Source: Luteibacter sp.
GTDB lineage: Bacteria > Pseudomonadota > Gammaproteobacteria > Xanthomonadales > Rhodanobacteraceae
Assembly: GCF_009912395.1 (NCBI RefSeq)
Contig: NZ_WNDO01000001.1
Span: 124,001 to 188,000, forward strand
Length of the DNA: 64,000 nt
Direction: 5' to 3'
A program made the translations under genes and the position numbers. Below the pieces are notes generated by a model. The model searched no databases and was not told where the DNA came from. It saw nothing but the letters and a program-made list of their open reading frames with translations. Positions 56,883 through 64,000 of the stretch are shown piece after piece. Each line of letters starts with the position of its first letter. The stretch's first letter is position 1.

Positions 56883-57749
56883 ATGACCCCATCCGATCCG
56901 CGACACCTGGCCGAGGCGCTGCCGCCGGCCGACGAGATCCTCGCCGCCGTCGAGCGCTCCTTCGCCGAAGACGTCGGCCCCGGCGATGCCACCGCCGACC
57001 TGATCGACCCTGCCAAGCGGATCACCGCCACGCTGACCTGCCGCGAGGATGCCGTGCTCGCCGGCGCACCGTGGTTCGACGCCTGCTTCCGCAGGCTGGA
57101 TCCCTCGGTTCGGATCGACTGGTCGTTTCACGATGGCGATCGCGTGCCGCCCGGTTCGGTCGTGTGCCGGATGGAAGGCAACGCGCGCGCCCTGGTCACC
57201 GCCGAACGCTCAGCGCTCAACTTCCTCCAGTTGCTGTCCTCCACTGCCACGATGACGGCGCGCTACATGGACACCCTCGCCGGCACGCGCACCCGCGTGC
57301 TGGACACGCGCAAGACCCTGCCCGGCCTGCGTCGCGCGCAGAAGTACGCCGTGCGCTGCGGCGGCGGCACCAACCATCGCATGGGGCTGTTCGATGCGAT
57401 GATGCTCAAGGAAAACCACATCATCGCAGCCGGCGGCATTCCGCAGGCGATCGTCGCCGCGCGACGCATCCATCCGGAGTTGCCGCTTATCGTCGAGGTC
57501 GAAAACCTCGACGAACTGAAGCAGGCCATCGAGGGCGGCGCCGATCGCGCGCTGATCGACAACTTCACCCTGCCGATGATGCGCGAGGCCGTGGAACTGA
57601 CCGCCAGCCGGATTCCCCTGGAGGTTTCCGGCAACGTCGAGATTGACACCCTGCGCGCCATCGCCGAGACCGGCGTGGACTTCGTCTCCAGTGGCGCCCT
57701 CACCAAGAACGTCCGCGCCATCGACCTGTCCCTGCGGCTGGATCTCTAA
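56883..57749 (+). CDS. nadC: Nicotinate-nucleotide pyrophosphorylase (carboxylating)
   Basis: 288 residues. RALVTAERSALNFLQLLSST, RVLDTRKTLPGLRRAQKYAV and GGGTNHRMGLFDAMMLKENH are the QPRTase signatures, with VEVENLDELKQAIEGGADRA in the barrel. It makes NaMN from quinolinate and PRPP in NAD synthesis. Cytosolic, homodimeric in the family. Confidence 0.96.
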   Translation: MTPSDPRHLAEALPPADEILAAVERSFAEDVGPGDATADLIDPAKRITATLTCREDAVLAGAPWFDACFRRLDPSVRIDWSFHDGDRVPPGSVVCRMEGNARALVTAERSALNFLQLLSSTATMTARYMDTLAGTRTRVLDTRKTLPGLRRAQKYAVRCGGGTNHRMGLFDAMMLKENHIIAAGGIPQAIVAARRIHPELPLIVEVENLDELKQAIEGGADRALIDNFTLPMMREAVELTASRIPLEVSGNVEIDTLRAIAETGVDFVSSGALTKNVRAIDLSLRLDL

Positions 57750-57811
57750 GGGCGATCGAAAGAACCTCCGGGGACTTGTCCTCGGAGGCTTGCGGCCACA
57801 CACTCGGGACC

Positions 57812-58207
57812 ATGACCTCGTTCACCGACCTGTTCTGGCTCATGGCCCTGGCAGCCGTCATCGGCGCCTGGTATCGGCTGACCCGTGCCCGCGAGATCGC
57901 GGTACAGGCCGCGTCGGCGCTGTGTCGCCGCCATGGCCTGCAATTGCTCGACCAGTCGGTCGGCCTTCGGGCCATCCGCCTGCAGGGCGTGAACGGTGCC
58001 CGGCGCCTGGAACGCTGCTATGCGTTCGAGGTAAGCGACGACGGCATGTCGCGCCAGGCGGCCCGGCTGTGGATGGTCGGCAACGAGGTGGCGAGCTTCT
58101 CGCTGCCGATGTCGGGCAATCCGGATCTGGAAACCGTTGTCGCCACCGACCCCGGTGTTTATGCCGGCAATGTGATTTCGCTTGCCGAGCGGCGTCGCCT
58201 GCACTGA
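57812..58207 (+). CDS. DUF3301 protein
   Basis: 131 residues from ATG 57812. One N-terminal membrane helix (FTDLFWLMALAAVIGAWYRL) followed by VQAASALCRRHGLQLLDQSV and RRLERCYAFEVSDDGMSRQA, the DUF3301 pattern. Probably an N-anchored inner-membrane protein with a cytosolic domain. Function unknown. Confidence 0.85.
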   Translation: MTSFTDLFWLMALAAVIGAWYRLTRAREIAVQAASALCRRHGLQLLDQSVGLRAIRLQGVNGARRLERCYAFEVSDDGMSRQAARLWMVGNEVASFSLPMSGNPDLETVVATDPGVYAGNVISLAERRRLH

Positions 58208-58214
58208 TTGCCGC

Positions 58215-58263
58215 CTTGTAGGAGCGCGCTTGGGGCGATCGCGCGCAAGCGCGCTCCTACAAG
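58215..58263. repeat. REP-family palindrome, imperfect full copy
   Basis: Same arms as the element at 52419-52464 but with CTTGGGGCGATCGC in place of one GC-repeat segment. It lies between the convergent DUF3301 and sspB genes and may help terminate both. Confidence 0.8.
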
Positions 58264-58271
58264 AGCGTGTA

Positions 58272-58733
58272 TTACTTCACGACGCGCAGGTGCGGGGCAC
58301 CGCGCTTGGGGCGATCGTCGTCGCCGCCAGCGGGAGGCGTGGGCGCCTCGTCGGATTCGTTCTCGACCACTTCAAGCCCCTGCTGCGGAGCGGCTTCGTT
58401 CTCGTCGGCCGGGAACATCATGCCCTGGCCGTTCTCCTGGGCGTAAAGCGCCAGAACGGCAGCCACCGGGATCACGATGGACTGGCTGACACCCGAGAAA
58501 CGCGCCTGGAAGGAGATCTTGTCGTTACCCAGGTCGAGGTTGGCGACGGCACGCATCGCCAGGTTGAGCACCACCTGGCCGTTCTTCACGACATGCGGCG
58601 GCACGCGAACGCCGGGCTGGGCGGCGTCGACCAGCACGTAGGGCGTGAGGCCGTTGTCGCTGATCCAGTCGTAGATGGCGCGCAGCAGGTAGGGCCGATT
58701 GGAAGTCATGCCCGAGCTTTCGTTCGTATCCAT
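58272..58733 (-). CDS. sspB: ClpXP adaptor protein SspB
   Basis: 153 residues. RPYLLRAIYDWISDNGLTPY and VVKNGQVVLNLAMRAVANLD with ISFQARFSGVSQSIVIPVAA define the SspB fold. The C-terminal acidic/Pro linker ends RGAPHLRVVK, the ClpX-docking tail. It delivers ssrA-tagged proteins to ClpXP. It follows sspA by 122 bases, the conserved order. Confidence 0.94.
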   Translation of the reverse strand: MDTNESSGMTSNRPYLLRAIYDWISDNGLTPYVLVDAAQPGVRVPPHVVKNGQVVLNLAMRAVANLDLGNDKISFQARFSGVSQSIVIPVAAVLALYAQENGQGMMFPADENEAAPQQGLEVVENESDEAPTPPAGGDDDRPKRGAPHLRVVK

Positions 58734-58855
58734 GGGAAACCGTCCTCGTCTTTCCCGCCGGTCGGTCGGGGATCACCAAAGCCCCGGCAGGGCAAGGCCA
58801 GTGGACAGTTTAAGGGATACGGGCGACCGGGGACACCCGGGCCACCCCAGGCGTC

Positions 58856-59500
58856 TCACACCCGGCCGAAATCGAAGTCCGGCCGCATCGCCTTTTCCTC
58901 GGCGGTGAGGCTGCGCTCGAAGCCCTGGCTGTGAAACAGCCGCTCGCCGTAGTCGACGATGGGCTTGCCGGCGGCGCCCAGCTCCACCCCCAGCGAAGGC
59001 AGACGCCAGACGATCGGCGCCACGAGGCAGTCGATCAGGCTCATTTCCGGGTTGAGGAAGAAGCGGGAGGCCTTGAACAGCTCCACCGAGACCAGCAGGT
59101 GCTCACGCAGCCGCTTGCGGGCGGCCGTGGCTTCCTTACCGCCCTCGCGGATCAGGTCGATCTCCGGCAACCAGTCGTTCTCGATGCGCCAAGTGGCCAG
59201 GCGCAGCCGGGCCCGGGACAGCGGATCGATCGGCATCAGCGGCGGGTGCGGGTAGCGCTCGTCGAGGTATTCGACGACCACGAGCGGGTCGTAGACGGTG
59301 AGGTCGCGATCCACCAGCGTCGGCAGGGTACCGTAGGGGTTCAGCTCGAGCAGGTCCGGCGTGGGTTGTTCGGGCTTGAGGAGGATCCGGTCATAAGCCA
59401 CGCCTTTGGCCGCCAGCACCAACCGGGTGCGGTGGCAATGGATGTCGTCGGCGGTGGTATAGAGCGTCAGCGCCGTGCGCGAGCGTGCATGCTGGACCAT
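58856..59500 (-). CDS. sspA: Stringent starvation protein A
   Basis: 214 residues with a GST fold: LTLYTTADDIHCHRTRLVLA, then LNPYGTLPTLVDRDLTVYDP and VVEYLDERYPHPPLMPIDPL. SspA lacks glutathione transferase activity and binds RNA polymerase to modulate stationary-phase transcription. It lies between the bc1 operon and sspB, the classic order. Confidence 0.94.
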   Translation of the reverse strand: MVQHARSRTALTLYTTADDIHCHRTRLVLAAKGVAYDRILLKPEQPTPDLLELNPYGTLPTLVDRDLTVYDPLVVVEYLDERYPHPPLMPIDPLSRARLRLATWRIENDWLPEIDLIREGGKEATAARKRLREHLLVSVELFKASRFFLNPEMSLIDCLVAPIVWRLPSLGVELGAAGKPIVDYGERLFHSQGFERSLTAEEKAMRPDFDFGRV

Positions 59501-59571
59501 CTTCGCTATCTCCCTCCCTGTGTGGCCGGTATACGAACGGGGCGACCAGCCGGCCGCCCCGCGCAGGGACG

Positions 59572-60327
59572 TCAGTGACTTTCGTGGACGTCCTTCCAGT
59601 ACTCATGTTTCAGAAGGTACAGCAGGAAGGTCAGGGCTACCAAGAACAGGATCACCCAGACGCCAATCGATTGACGCTGGAGCGCGGCCGGCTCCGCGGT
59701 GTACTCCAGGAAGGTGGCGAGATCGCGGGCGGCACCCTTGAACTCTTCCGGCGACATGCGACCCGGCTGGGCGATCTCCAGCTTCTCCACCGCGGCTTCC
59801 TCGCCCGGCTTGGCGGCGCCATGCACGGCCACCTGCAAGCCCTGCAGCTCCCACAGGGGATTGGGCATGGAGGCGTTCGGGAACACTGTGTTGTTCCAGC
59901 CGACCGGGCGACTCGGGTCGAGGTAGAACGACAGGAGGTAGTTGTAGATGAAATCGGTGCCCTTGGCTCGCGCTTCGAGCGAGAGGTCCGGCGGGTCCTT
60001 GCCGAACCACGCCTTTGCCGAATCCGCAGGCATGTGCGAAATGACCGGCTCGCCGAACTTGGCACCCGTGAAGTTGAGGTTGTTCATCACCTCGTCTTCG
60101 GAGAGGTCCAGGTCCGTGGCCAGGCGCGAATAGCGCACGTACTTCAGCGAGTGGCAACCGACGCAGTAGTTGAAGAAGAGCTTCGCGCCACGCTGCAACG
60201 AGGCCTTGTCGGCGACATTGGCGCCTGCCGAGGGCAGGTCTTCTCCACCTTCGGCGGCGAATGCGGGAACGGTGGCGGCGGCAAGCCCCAGCGCCAGGGC
60301 GAGGGAGGAAAGATAGCGCTTAATCAT
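59572..60327 (-). CDS. petC: Cytochrome c1 of the bc1 complex
   Basis: 251 residues. Signal peptide 1-24 (LALALGLAAATVPAFAAEGG), haem motif CVGCHS (Cys55, Cys58, His59) and a C-terminal membrane anchor (QSIGVWVILFLVALTFLLYL). It passes electrons from the Rieske protein to soluble cytochrome c in the periplasm. It overlaps petB by 8 bases. Confidence 0.95.
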   Translation of the reverse strand: MIKRYLSSLALALGLAAATVPAFAAEGGEDLPSAGANVADKASLQRGAKLFFNYCVGCHSLKYVRYSRLATDLDLSEDEVMNNLNFTGAKFGEPVISHMPADSAKAWFGKDPPDLSLEARAKGTDFIYNYLLSFYLDPSRPVGWNNTVFPNASMPNPLWELQGLQVAVHGAAKPGEEAAVEKLEIAQPGRMSPEEFKGAARDLATFLEYTAEPAALQRQSIGVWVILFLVALTFLLYLLKHEYWKDVHESH

Positions 60328-61621
60328 GCATCGTCACCCGTTCCGGAACCGGCTTGGTCTTCTCGAAACCAAAGCGCGTGTAGATCCATACGAACACGAA
60401 GAAGCCGAAGTAGCCGAGCACCATCAGTCGCCCGAAGGCGTTTTCCCAGGTCGTGACGTCGACGCCGGGGAACCAGGCGGGAATCACTTCGGCGGTGACG
60501 CCGGCGCCGACCAGGCCCAGGGCCAGGAAGGACACCACCAGCACACCGAGCGCAATGCGGAAACCGAGGCCGCGGAAGCGCACCGAGCGGACCTCGCCCT
60601 TGTCGATCCAGGGCAGCAGGGCCAGCAGCAGGATCGCGCCGAACATGCCGAGCACGCCCCAGATCGCCGTGCCGAAGTAGGACGGGATCATGCGCAGGAT
60701 CGCGTAGAACGGCGTGAAGTACCACGAGGGCTTGATGTGGCTCGGCGTGACGAGGTTGTTCGCCGGGGTGAAGTTGTCGTGTTCGAGGAACCAGCCGCCG
60801 AAGGTGGGCGCGAAGAAGATGATGAATGCCGCGACAGTGATGAAGAAGCCGGTGCCGAAGAGGTTCTTCACCGTGTAGTACGGATGGAAGGGAATGGCGT
60901 CCTTCGGCTTGTTGGCGTCCCAGCGATTGCCCTTGGGGCCGTGCTTCACGTCGACGCCGTCGGGGTTGTTGGAGCCCACTTCATGCAACGCGGCCAGATG
61001 CAGCACCACCAGCAGCAGGAGCACCAGCGGCAACGCGATAACGTGCAGCGCGAAGAAGCGGTTGAGCGTGGCGTCGGCGGGCAAGAAGTCGCCCATGATC
61101 CACTGCACGAGCGAGTCGCCGATGAAGGGAATCGTGCCGAACAGCGAGATGATCACCTTCGCGCCCCAGAACGACATGTTGCCCCAGGGCAGCACGTAGC
61201 CCATGAAGGCCTCGGCCATCAGCACGAGGAAGATCAGCATGCCGAGAATCCAGACCAGCTCACGCGGCTTCTTGAACGAGCCGTACATGATGCCGCGGAA
61301 CATGTGCAGGAAGACCACGACGAAGAACAGCGAGGCACCCGTGGAGTGCATGTAGCGAATCAGCCAGCCCCACTCCACGTCGCGCATGATGTACTCGACC
61401 GAGTTGAAGGCTTCCGCCGCACTCGTCTTGTAGTTCATGGTGAGGAAGATGCCGGTCACGATCTGGTTGACCAGGACCAGTAGGGCCAGCGAACCGAAGT
61501 AGTACCAGAGATTGAAGTTCTTCGGCGCGTAGTACTCGGTCATGTGCTTCCGGTACGTCGGCGCCAGGTTCGGTGCGCGTTCGTTGACCCAGTCGCCGAT
61601 GCGGGAGAATACGTTTGCCAT
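60320..61621 (-). CDS. petB: Cytochrome b of the bc1 complex
   Basis: 433 residues from ATG 61621. Eight or more membrane helices. MHSTGASLFFVVVFLHMFRG and FALHVIALPLVLLLLVVLHL carry the haem-ligating His pairs, and FMGYVLPWGNMSFWGAKVII is the quinol-site region. It catalyses quinol oxidation and quinone reduction in the inner membrane. ATGA overlap with petA. Confidence 0.95.
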   Translation of the reverse strand: MANVFSRIGDWVNERAPNLAPTYRKHMTEYYAPKNFNLWYYFGSLALLVLVNQIVTGIFLTMNYKTSAAEAFNSVEYIMRDVEWGWLIRYMHSTGASLFFVVVFLHMFRGIMYGSFKKPRELVWILGMLIFLVLMAEAFMGYVLPWGNMSFWGAKVIISLFGTIPFIGDSLVQWIMGDFLPADATLNRFFALHVIALPLVLLLLVVLHLAALHEVGSNNPDGVDVKHGPKGNRWDANKPKDAIPFHPYYTVKNLFGTGFFITVAAFIIFFAPTFGGWFLEHDNFTPANNLVTPSHIKPSWYFTPFYAILRMIPSYFGTAIWGVLGMFGAILLLALLPWIDKGEVRSVRFRGLGFRIALGVLVVSFLALGLVGAGVTAEVIPAWFPGVDVTTWENAFGRLMVLGYFGFFVFVWIYTRFGFEKTKPVPERVTMHD

Positions 61622-62223
61622 CAGCCGGCCTCCTGCGGATCGACACCGATCTGGATGTGGGTGTCGTCGATGAAGTGATACGGCGGGACCGGGAGGTTCT
61701 TCGGCGCAGGAACGCCGCTGAACACGCGCCCGGAGAGGTCGTAGCGCGACTTGTGGCAGGGGCAGTAGAAGCCGCCCTTCCAGTTGGCGTCGAAGGGCTC
61801 GGGCTTGATGTCGGGAACGAAGTCCGGAACGCAGCCCAGATGGGTGCACAGGCCAATGACGACCAGCCACTCGGGCTTGATGGAACGGGTTTCGTTGGTC
61901 GCGTATTTCGGCTGTTGCGCCGCATCGGACGATAGCGGATCGAGCAGGCGGGGCTCGAGGCCCTTCAGTTGCGCCAGCTGGTCCTTGGTGCGGTTGACGA
62001 CGAAGACTGGAAGGCTTCGCCAGGCGAAGGTGACCTTTTGGCCAGCTTCGATGGCACTTATGTCGACCGTGACTGGCGCCCCCGCCGCCTTGGCCCTCGC
62101 ACTGGGTTCCCACGACTTGATGAAGGGGACGACTGCCGCTATCACCCCTGCACCGCCCACGACAGCTGTCGTCACGGTCAGGAAGCGACGGCGGCCGTGA
62201 TCGACGACTTCTTCGTTCGCCAT
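61621..62223 (-). CDS. petA: Rieske iron-sulfur subunit of the bc1 complex
   Basis: 200 residues from ATG 62223. Tat-type N-terminus ([15 protein letters not shown]) and membrane anchor, then cluster ligands Cys126 and His128 (CTHLGC) and Cys154 and His157 (CPCHKS), with the Cys131-Cys156 disulfide. First gene of the petABC operon. The 269-base region upstream, shared with the divergent protease gene, should hold both promoters. Confidence 0.96.
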   Translation of the reverse strand: MANEEVVDHGRRRFLTVTTAVVGGAGVIAAVVPFIKSWEPSARAKAAGAPVTVDISAIEAGQKVTFAWRSLPVFVVNRTKDQLAQLKGLEPRLLDPLSSDAAQQPKYATNETRSIKPEWLVVIGLCTHLGCVPDFVPDIKPEPFDANWKGGFYCPCHKSRYDLSGRVFSGVPAPKNLPVPPYHFIDDTHIQIGVDPQEAG

Positions 62224-62492
62224 CAGGCTCTCCGGAACTTTGCCATTGAGAATGCGGGCCCCGTTCGCCGGTTTACTCTGGAAATCGGCTTCCGCAAATT
62301 CTGGCAGTGTAACGGCAGCATCCGCGACGTACAATAAACTGAACCGTACCTCGCCCATTTGCATGGACGGGGCTGCCAAGTACCCGCCAGGATGCGGAAA
62401 ATCGGCGGAGGCCGTGCGTCCCGACGTGCGCTCCCGCCACCGGCCACCTCGCCATCGGGCAAGGCGACGACGACAGGATCCCCCGTTCTTAG

Positions 62493-63668
62493 ATGAAACA
62501 CGCCGCCCGCACGCTCGCCTTCGTCGCCCGCTTCGTCGTGCTCGGCCTTGCCGTCGCATTCGTGGTCGGCCTGCTCTGGCCGCGTGCCGGTTCGCTGTTG
62601 CGCCAGCGCCTGTCCGGCGCCGAAACCACCCAGACCACGGAGCAGGCGCCCGCCGCCCCGGCCTCGTATGCCGACGCCGTCACCAAGGCCGCGCCCTCGG
62701 TGGTCAACATCTACGCGAACAAGCTGGTGACCGAGCAGCCGCGCGAGCTGTACTCAGACCCCGTCCTCCAGCGCATCTTCAGCGTACCCACCGGTCCGGT
62801 GCGTACGCGACGCCAGCAGAACCTGGGCTCGGGCGTGATCGTCAGCGACGATGGCTACGTATTGACCAACAACCATGTCATCGCCAACGCCGACGACATC
62901 CAGCTGCTGCTCTACGACGGCCGCGTGGCCAAGGCCCGCGTGGTCGGCTCCGACGACGAGACCGACCTGGCCGTGCTCAAGGTCGATGCCGGCAACCTGC
63001 CCGCCATCCATATGACCGACGCCAGCAGCCGCCCCCGCGTCGGCGACGTGGTGCTGGCCATCGGCAACCCCTTCGGTATCGGCCAGACGGTGACCATGGG
63101 CATCGTCAGCGCCATCGGCCGTCAGATCAACCTGTCGAGCCTGGAGAACTTCATCCAGACCGACGCGGCGATCAACTTCGGCAACTCGGGTGGCGCTCTG
63201 GTCAATGCGCACGGCGAACTGGTGGGCATCAACACCTCACTGATCGGCCAGGCGGTTGGGGCCGAGGGCATTGGCTTCGCCATTCCCGTACAGAGCGCAC
63301 GCGATGTGCTGGAGCAGATCGTGAAGACCGGCCATGTCGTCCGTGGCTGGATCGGCGCCGACTACGGCGCGGTGCCCGTCTCGGCCGACAGCGGCCTGCC
63401 CTCCGCCGCGCGCGGCGTGGTGGTCAACGAGGTGTCGCCCGGTGGCCCCGCCGCCATCGGTGGCATCCAGCAGCGCGACGTGCTGCTGAAGATCGGCGAC
63501 GAGGACATCCTCGATCCCTCCGACCTGCGCCGCCATGAGGCCTCGCTCAAGCCGGGCAAGCCGGTGGAAGTTTCGGGATTGCGCTATGGCACGCCGTTCT
63601 CGGTGACGATCACGCCATCGCAGCGGCCGCCCAGCTCGACGCTGCAGGCCTTGCGGCCCAATCCGTAA
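62493..63668 (+). CDS. DegS-like membrane-anchored serine protease with one PDZ domain
   Basis: 391 residues. An N-terminal membrane helix ([20 protein letters not shown]) anchors a periplasmic trypsin-like domain with triad His128 (LTNNHVI), Asp158 (DETDLAVL) and Ser232 (NFGNSGGAL). A single PDZ domain follows (about 275-385, [20 protein letters not shown]). One PDZ domain and an anchor fit DegS, the sensor protease of the sigma-E response, rather than DegP/DegQ with two. Divergent from petABC. Confidence 0.88.
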   Translation: MKHAARTLAFVARFVVLGLAVAFVVGLLWPRAGSLLRQRLSGAETTQTTEQAPAAPASYADAVTKAAPSVVNIYANKLVTEQPRELYSDPVLQRIFSVPTGPVRTRRQQNLGSGVIVSDDGYVLTNNHVIANADDIQLLLYDGRVAKARVVGSDDETDLAVLKVDAGNLPAIHMTDASSRPRVGDVVLAIGNPFGIGQTVTMGIVSAIGRQINLSSLENFIQTDAAINFGNSGGALVNAHGELVGINTSLIGQAVGAEGIGFAIPVQSARDVLEQIVKTGHVVRGWIGADYGAVPVSADSGLPSAARGVVVNEVSPGGPAAIGGIQQRDVLLKIGDEDILDPSDLRRHEASLKPGKPVEVSGLRYGTPFSVTITPSQRPPSSTLQALRPNP

Positions 63669-63691
63669 TCCGGGGCTGATCCGCGAGATCC

Positions 63692-63714
63692 ATCGCGCGC
63701 AAGCGCGCTCCTAC
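63692..63714. repeat. REP-family element, half copy
   Basis: ATCGCGCGCAAGCGCGCTCC plus TAC, between the protease gene and the convergent transglycosylase gene; it overlaps the last bases of the latter. Confidence 0.75.
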
Positions 63715-64000
63715 GGGGAGCGCGTTGGCACCAGGTGCCTCAGGCTTTCGCCATAGCGGCGGCGCAGGATGCCCACTCGCTCCACGTAGACCTGGGTTTC
63801 GTCGTAGGGCGGCACGCCGTTGTAGCGCTCCACGGCTTTCGGGCCGGCGTTGTACGCGGCGGCGGCCAGGCGCTCGTTGCCGTTGAAGTTGCGCAGCAGT
63901 AGCGCGAGGTAGCGCGCGCCACCGCGGATGTTCTGGTTCGCGTCGAAGGCATCGAGTACGCCCATGTCGCGGGCCGTACCCGGGATCAGCTGCATCAGGC
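63711..64000 (-). CDS. Lytic transglycosylase (SLT family), 3' end only
   Basis: About the last 95 residues; the gene continues past the right edge. [40 protein letters not shown] and [20 protein letters not shown] are the later SLT-domain motifs of family 1 lytic transglycosylases. The catalytic Glu would be upstream, outside the window. It cleaves peptidoglycan in the periplasm. Confidence 0.9.
   Translation of the reverse strand, partial: LMQLIPGTARDMGVLDAFDANQNIRGGARYLALLLRNFNGNERLAAAAYNAGPKAVERYNGVPPYDETQVYVERVGILRRRYGESLRHLVPTRSP

Overview
The window is GC-rich (roughly two thirds G+C) gammaproteobacterial DNA. Its chromosomal half is typical of Xanthomonadales, most likely a Rhodanobacteraceae member of the Luteibacter/Dyella type. 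This is inferred from the petABC-sspA-sspB block, the Oar-like TonB-dependent receptor, the purE-purK, grxD and sodB genes, and GC-rich REP palindromes of the GTAGGAGCGCGC family. The species cannot be named from the sequence alone.

Bases 1 to about 36900 are a temperate contractile-tailed (myovirus-type) prophage cut off by the left window edge. Reading against the + strand from right to left, the late block runs: terminase small and large subunits (15702-13875), portal, a small head protein, scaffold, major capsid protein, several head-completion and neck genes, a 58-residue protein, tail sheath, tail tube, a tail assembly chaperone with a programmed -1 frameshift, an HK97 gp10-like protein, tape measure, a LysM baseplate protein, and the start of another baseplate gene at the window edge. 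Lysis genes (holin candidates, a lysozyme-like relic, a GH19 endolysin) lie at 16286-18079, upstream of the terminase genes in the same orientation. A leftward early block (18319-25193) carries replication genes, NinB, a DUF1364 nuclease, two PD-(D/E)XK nucleases, Lar antirestriction, a GIY-YIG protein and an HNH-AP2 homing endonuclease.

The immunity region (25613-28290) has a Cro-like gene and a divergent S24-type CI repressor separated by three operator copies. It also has a membrane-anchored gene translationally coupled to cI, a YafO-type toxin-antitoxin pair, and two further operator copies over a rightward promoter. That rightward early block (28325-36854) encodes many small phage proteins, an Erf annealing protein, a YqaJ exonuclease, an SSB with an abnormal C-terminus, an excisionase-like HTH protein and a tyrosine integrase. 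The integrase ends next to a tRNA-Val(GAC) gene, the probable attachment site. The left attachment site lies outside the window.

Bases 36900-64000 are chromosome: tRNA-Val, uvrB, an orphan pseudopilin, a non-canonical dTMP kinase-like gene, tRNA-Asn, a DUF2845 protein, mpg, a degenerate SRAP-family gene, ppnN, a TonB-dependent receptor broken by one in-frame amber codon, an OlsF-like acyltransferase, marC-type gene, an SDR gene, grxD, sodB, purK/purE, a Trm112-like gene, DUF1631, nadC, DUF3301, sspB, sspA, the cytochrome bc1 operon petABC, a DegS-like protease and the end of a lytic transglycosylase.

The most interesting material is in the prophage: the frameshifted tail chaperone, a coupled pair of small membrane proteins on the opposite strand beside the tape measure gene (positionally like the HK97 gp15 exclusion gene), the cI-coupled gene, the toxin with a non-standard antitoxin, and a two-site operator circuit with near-identical promoters.
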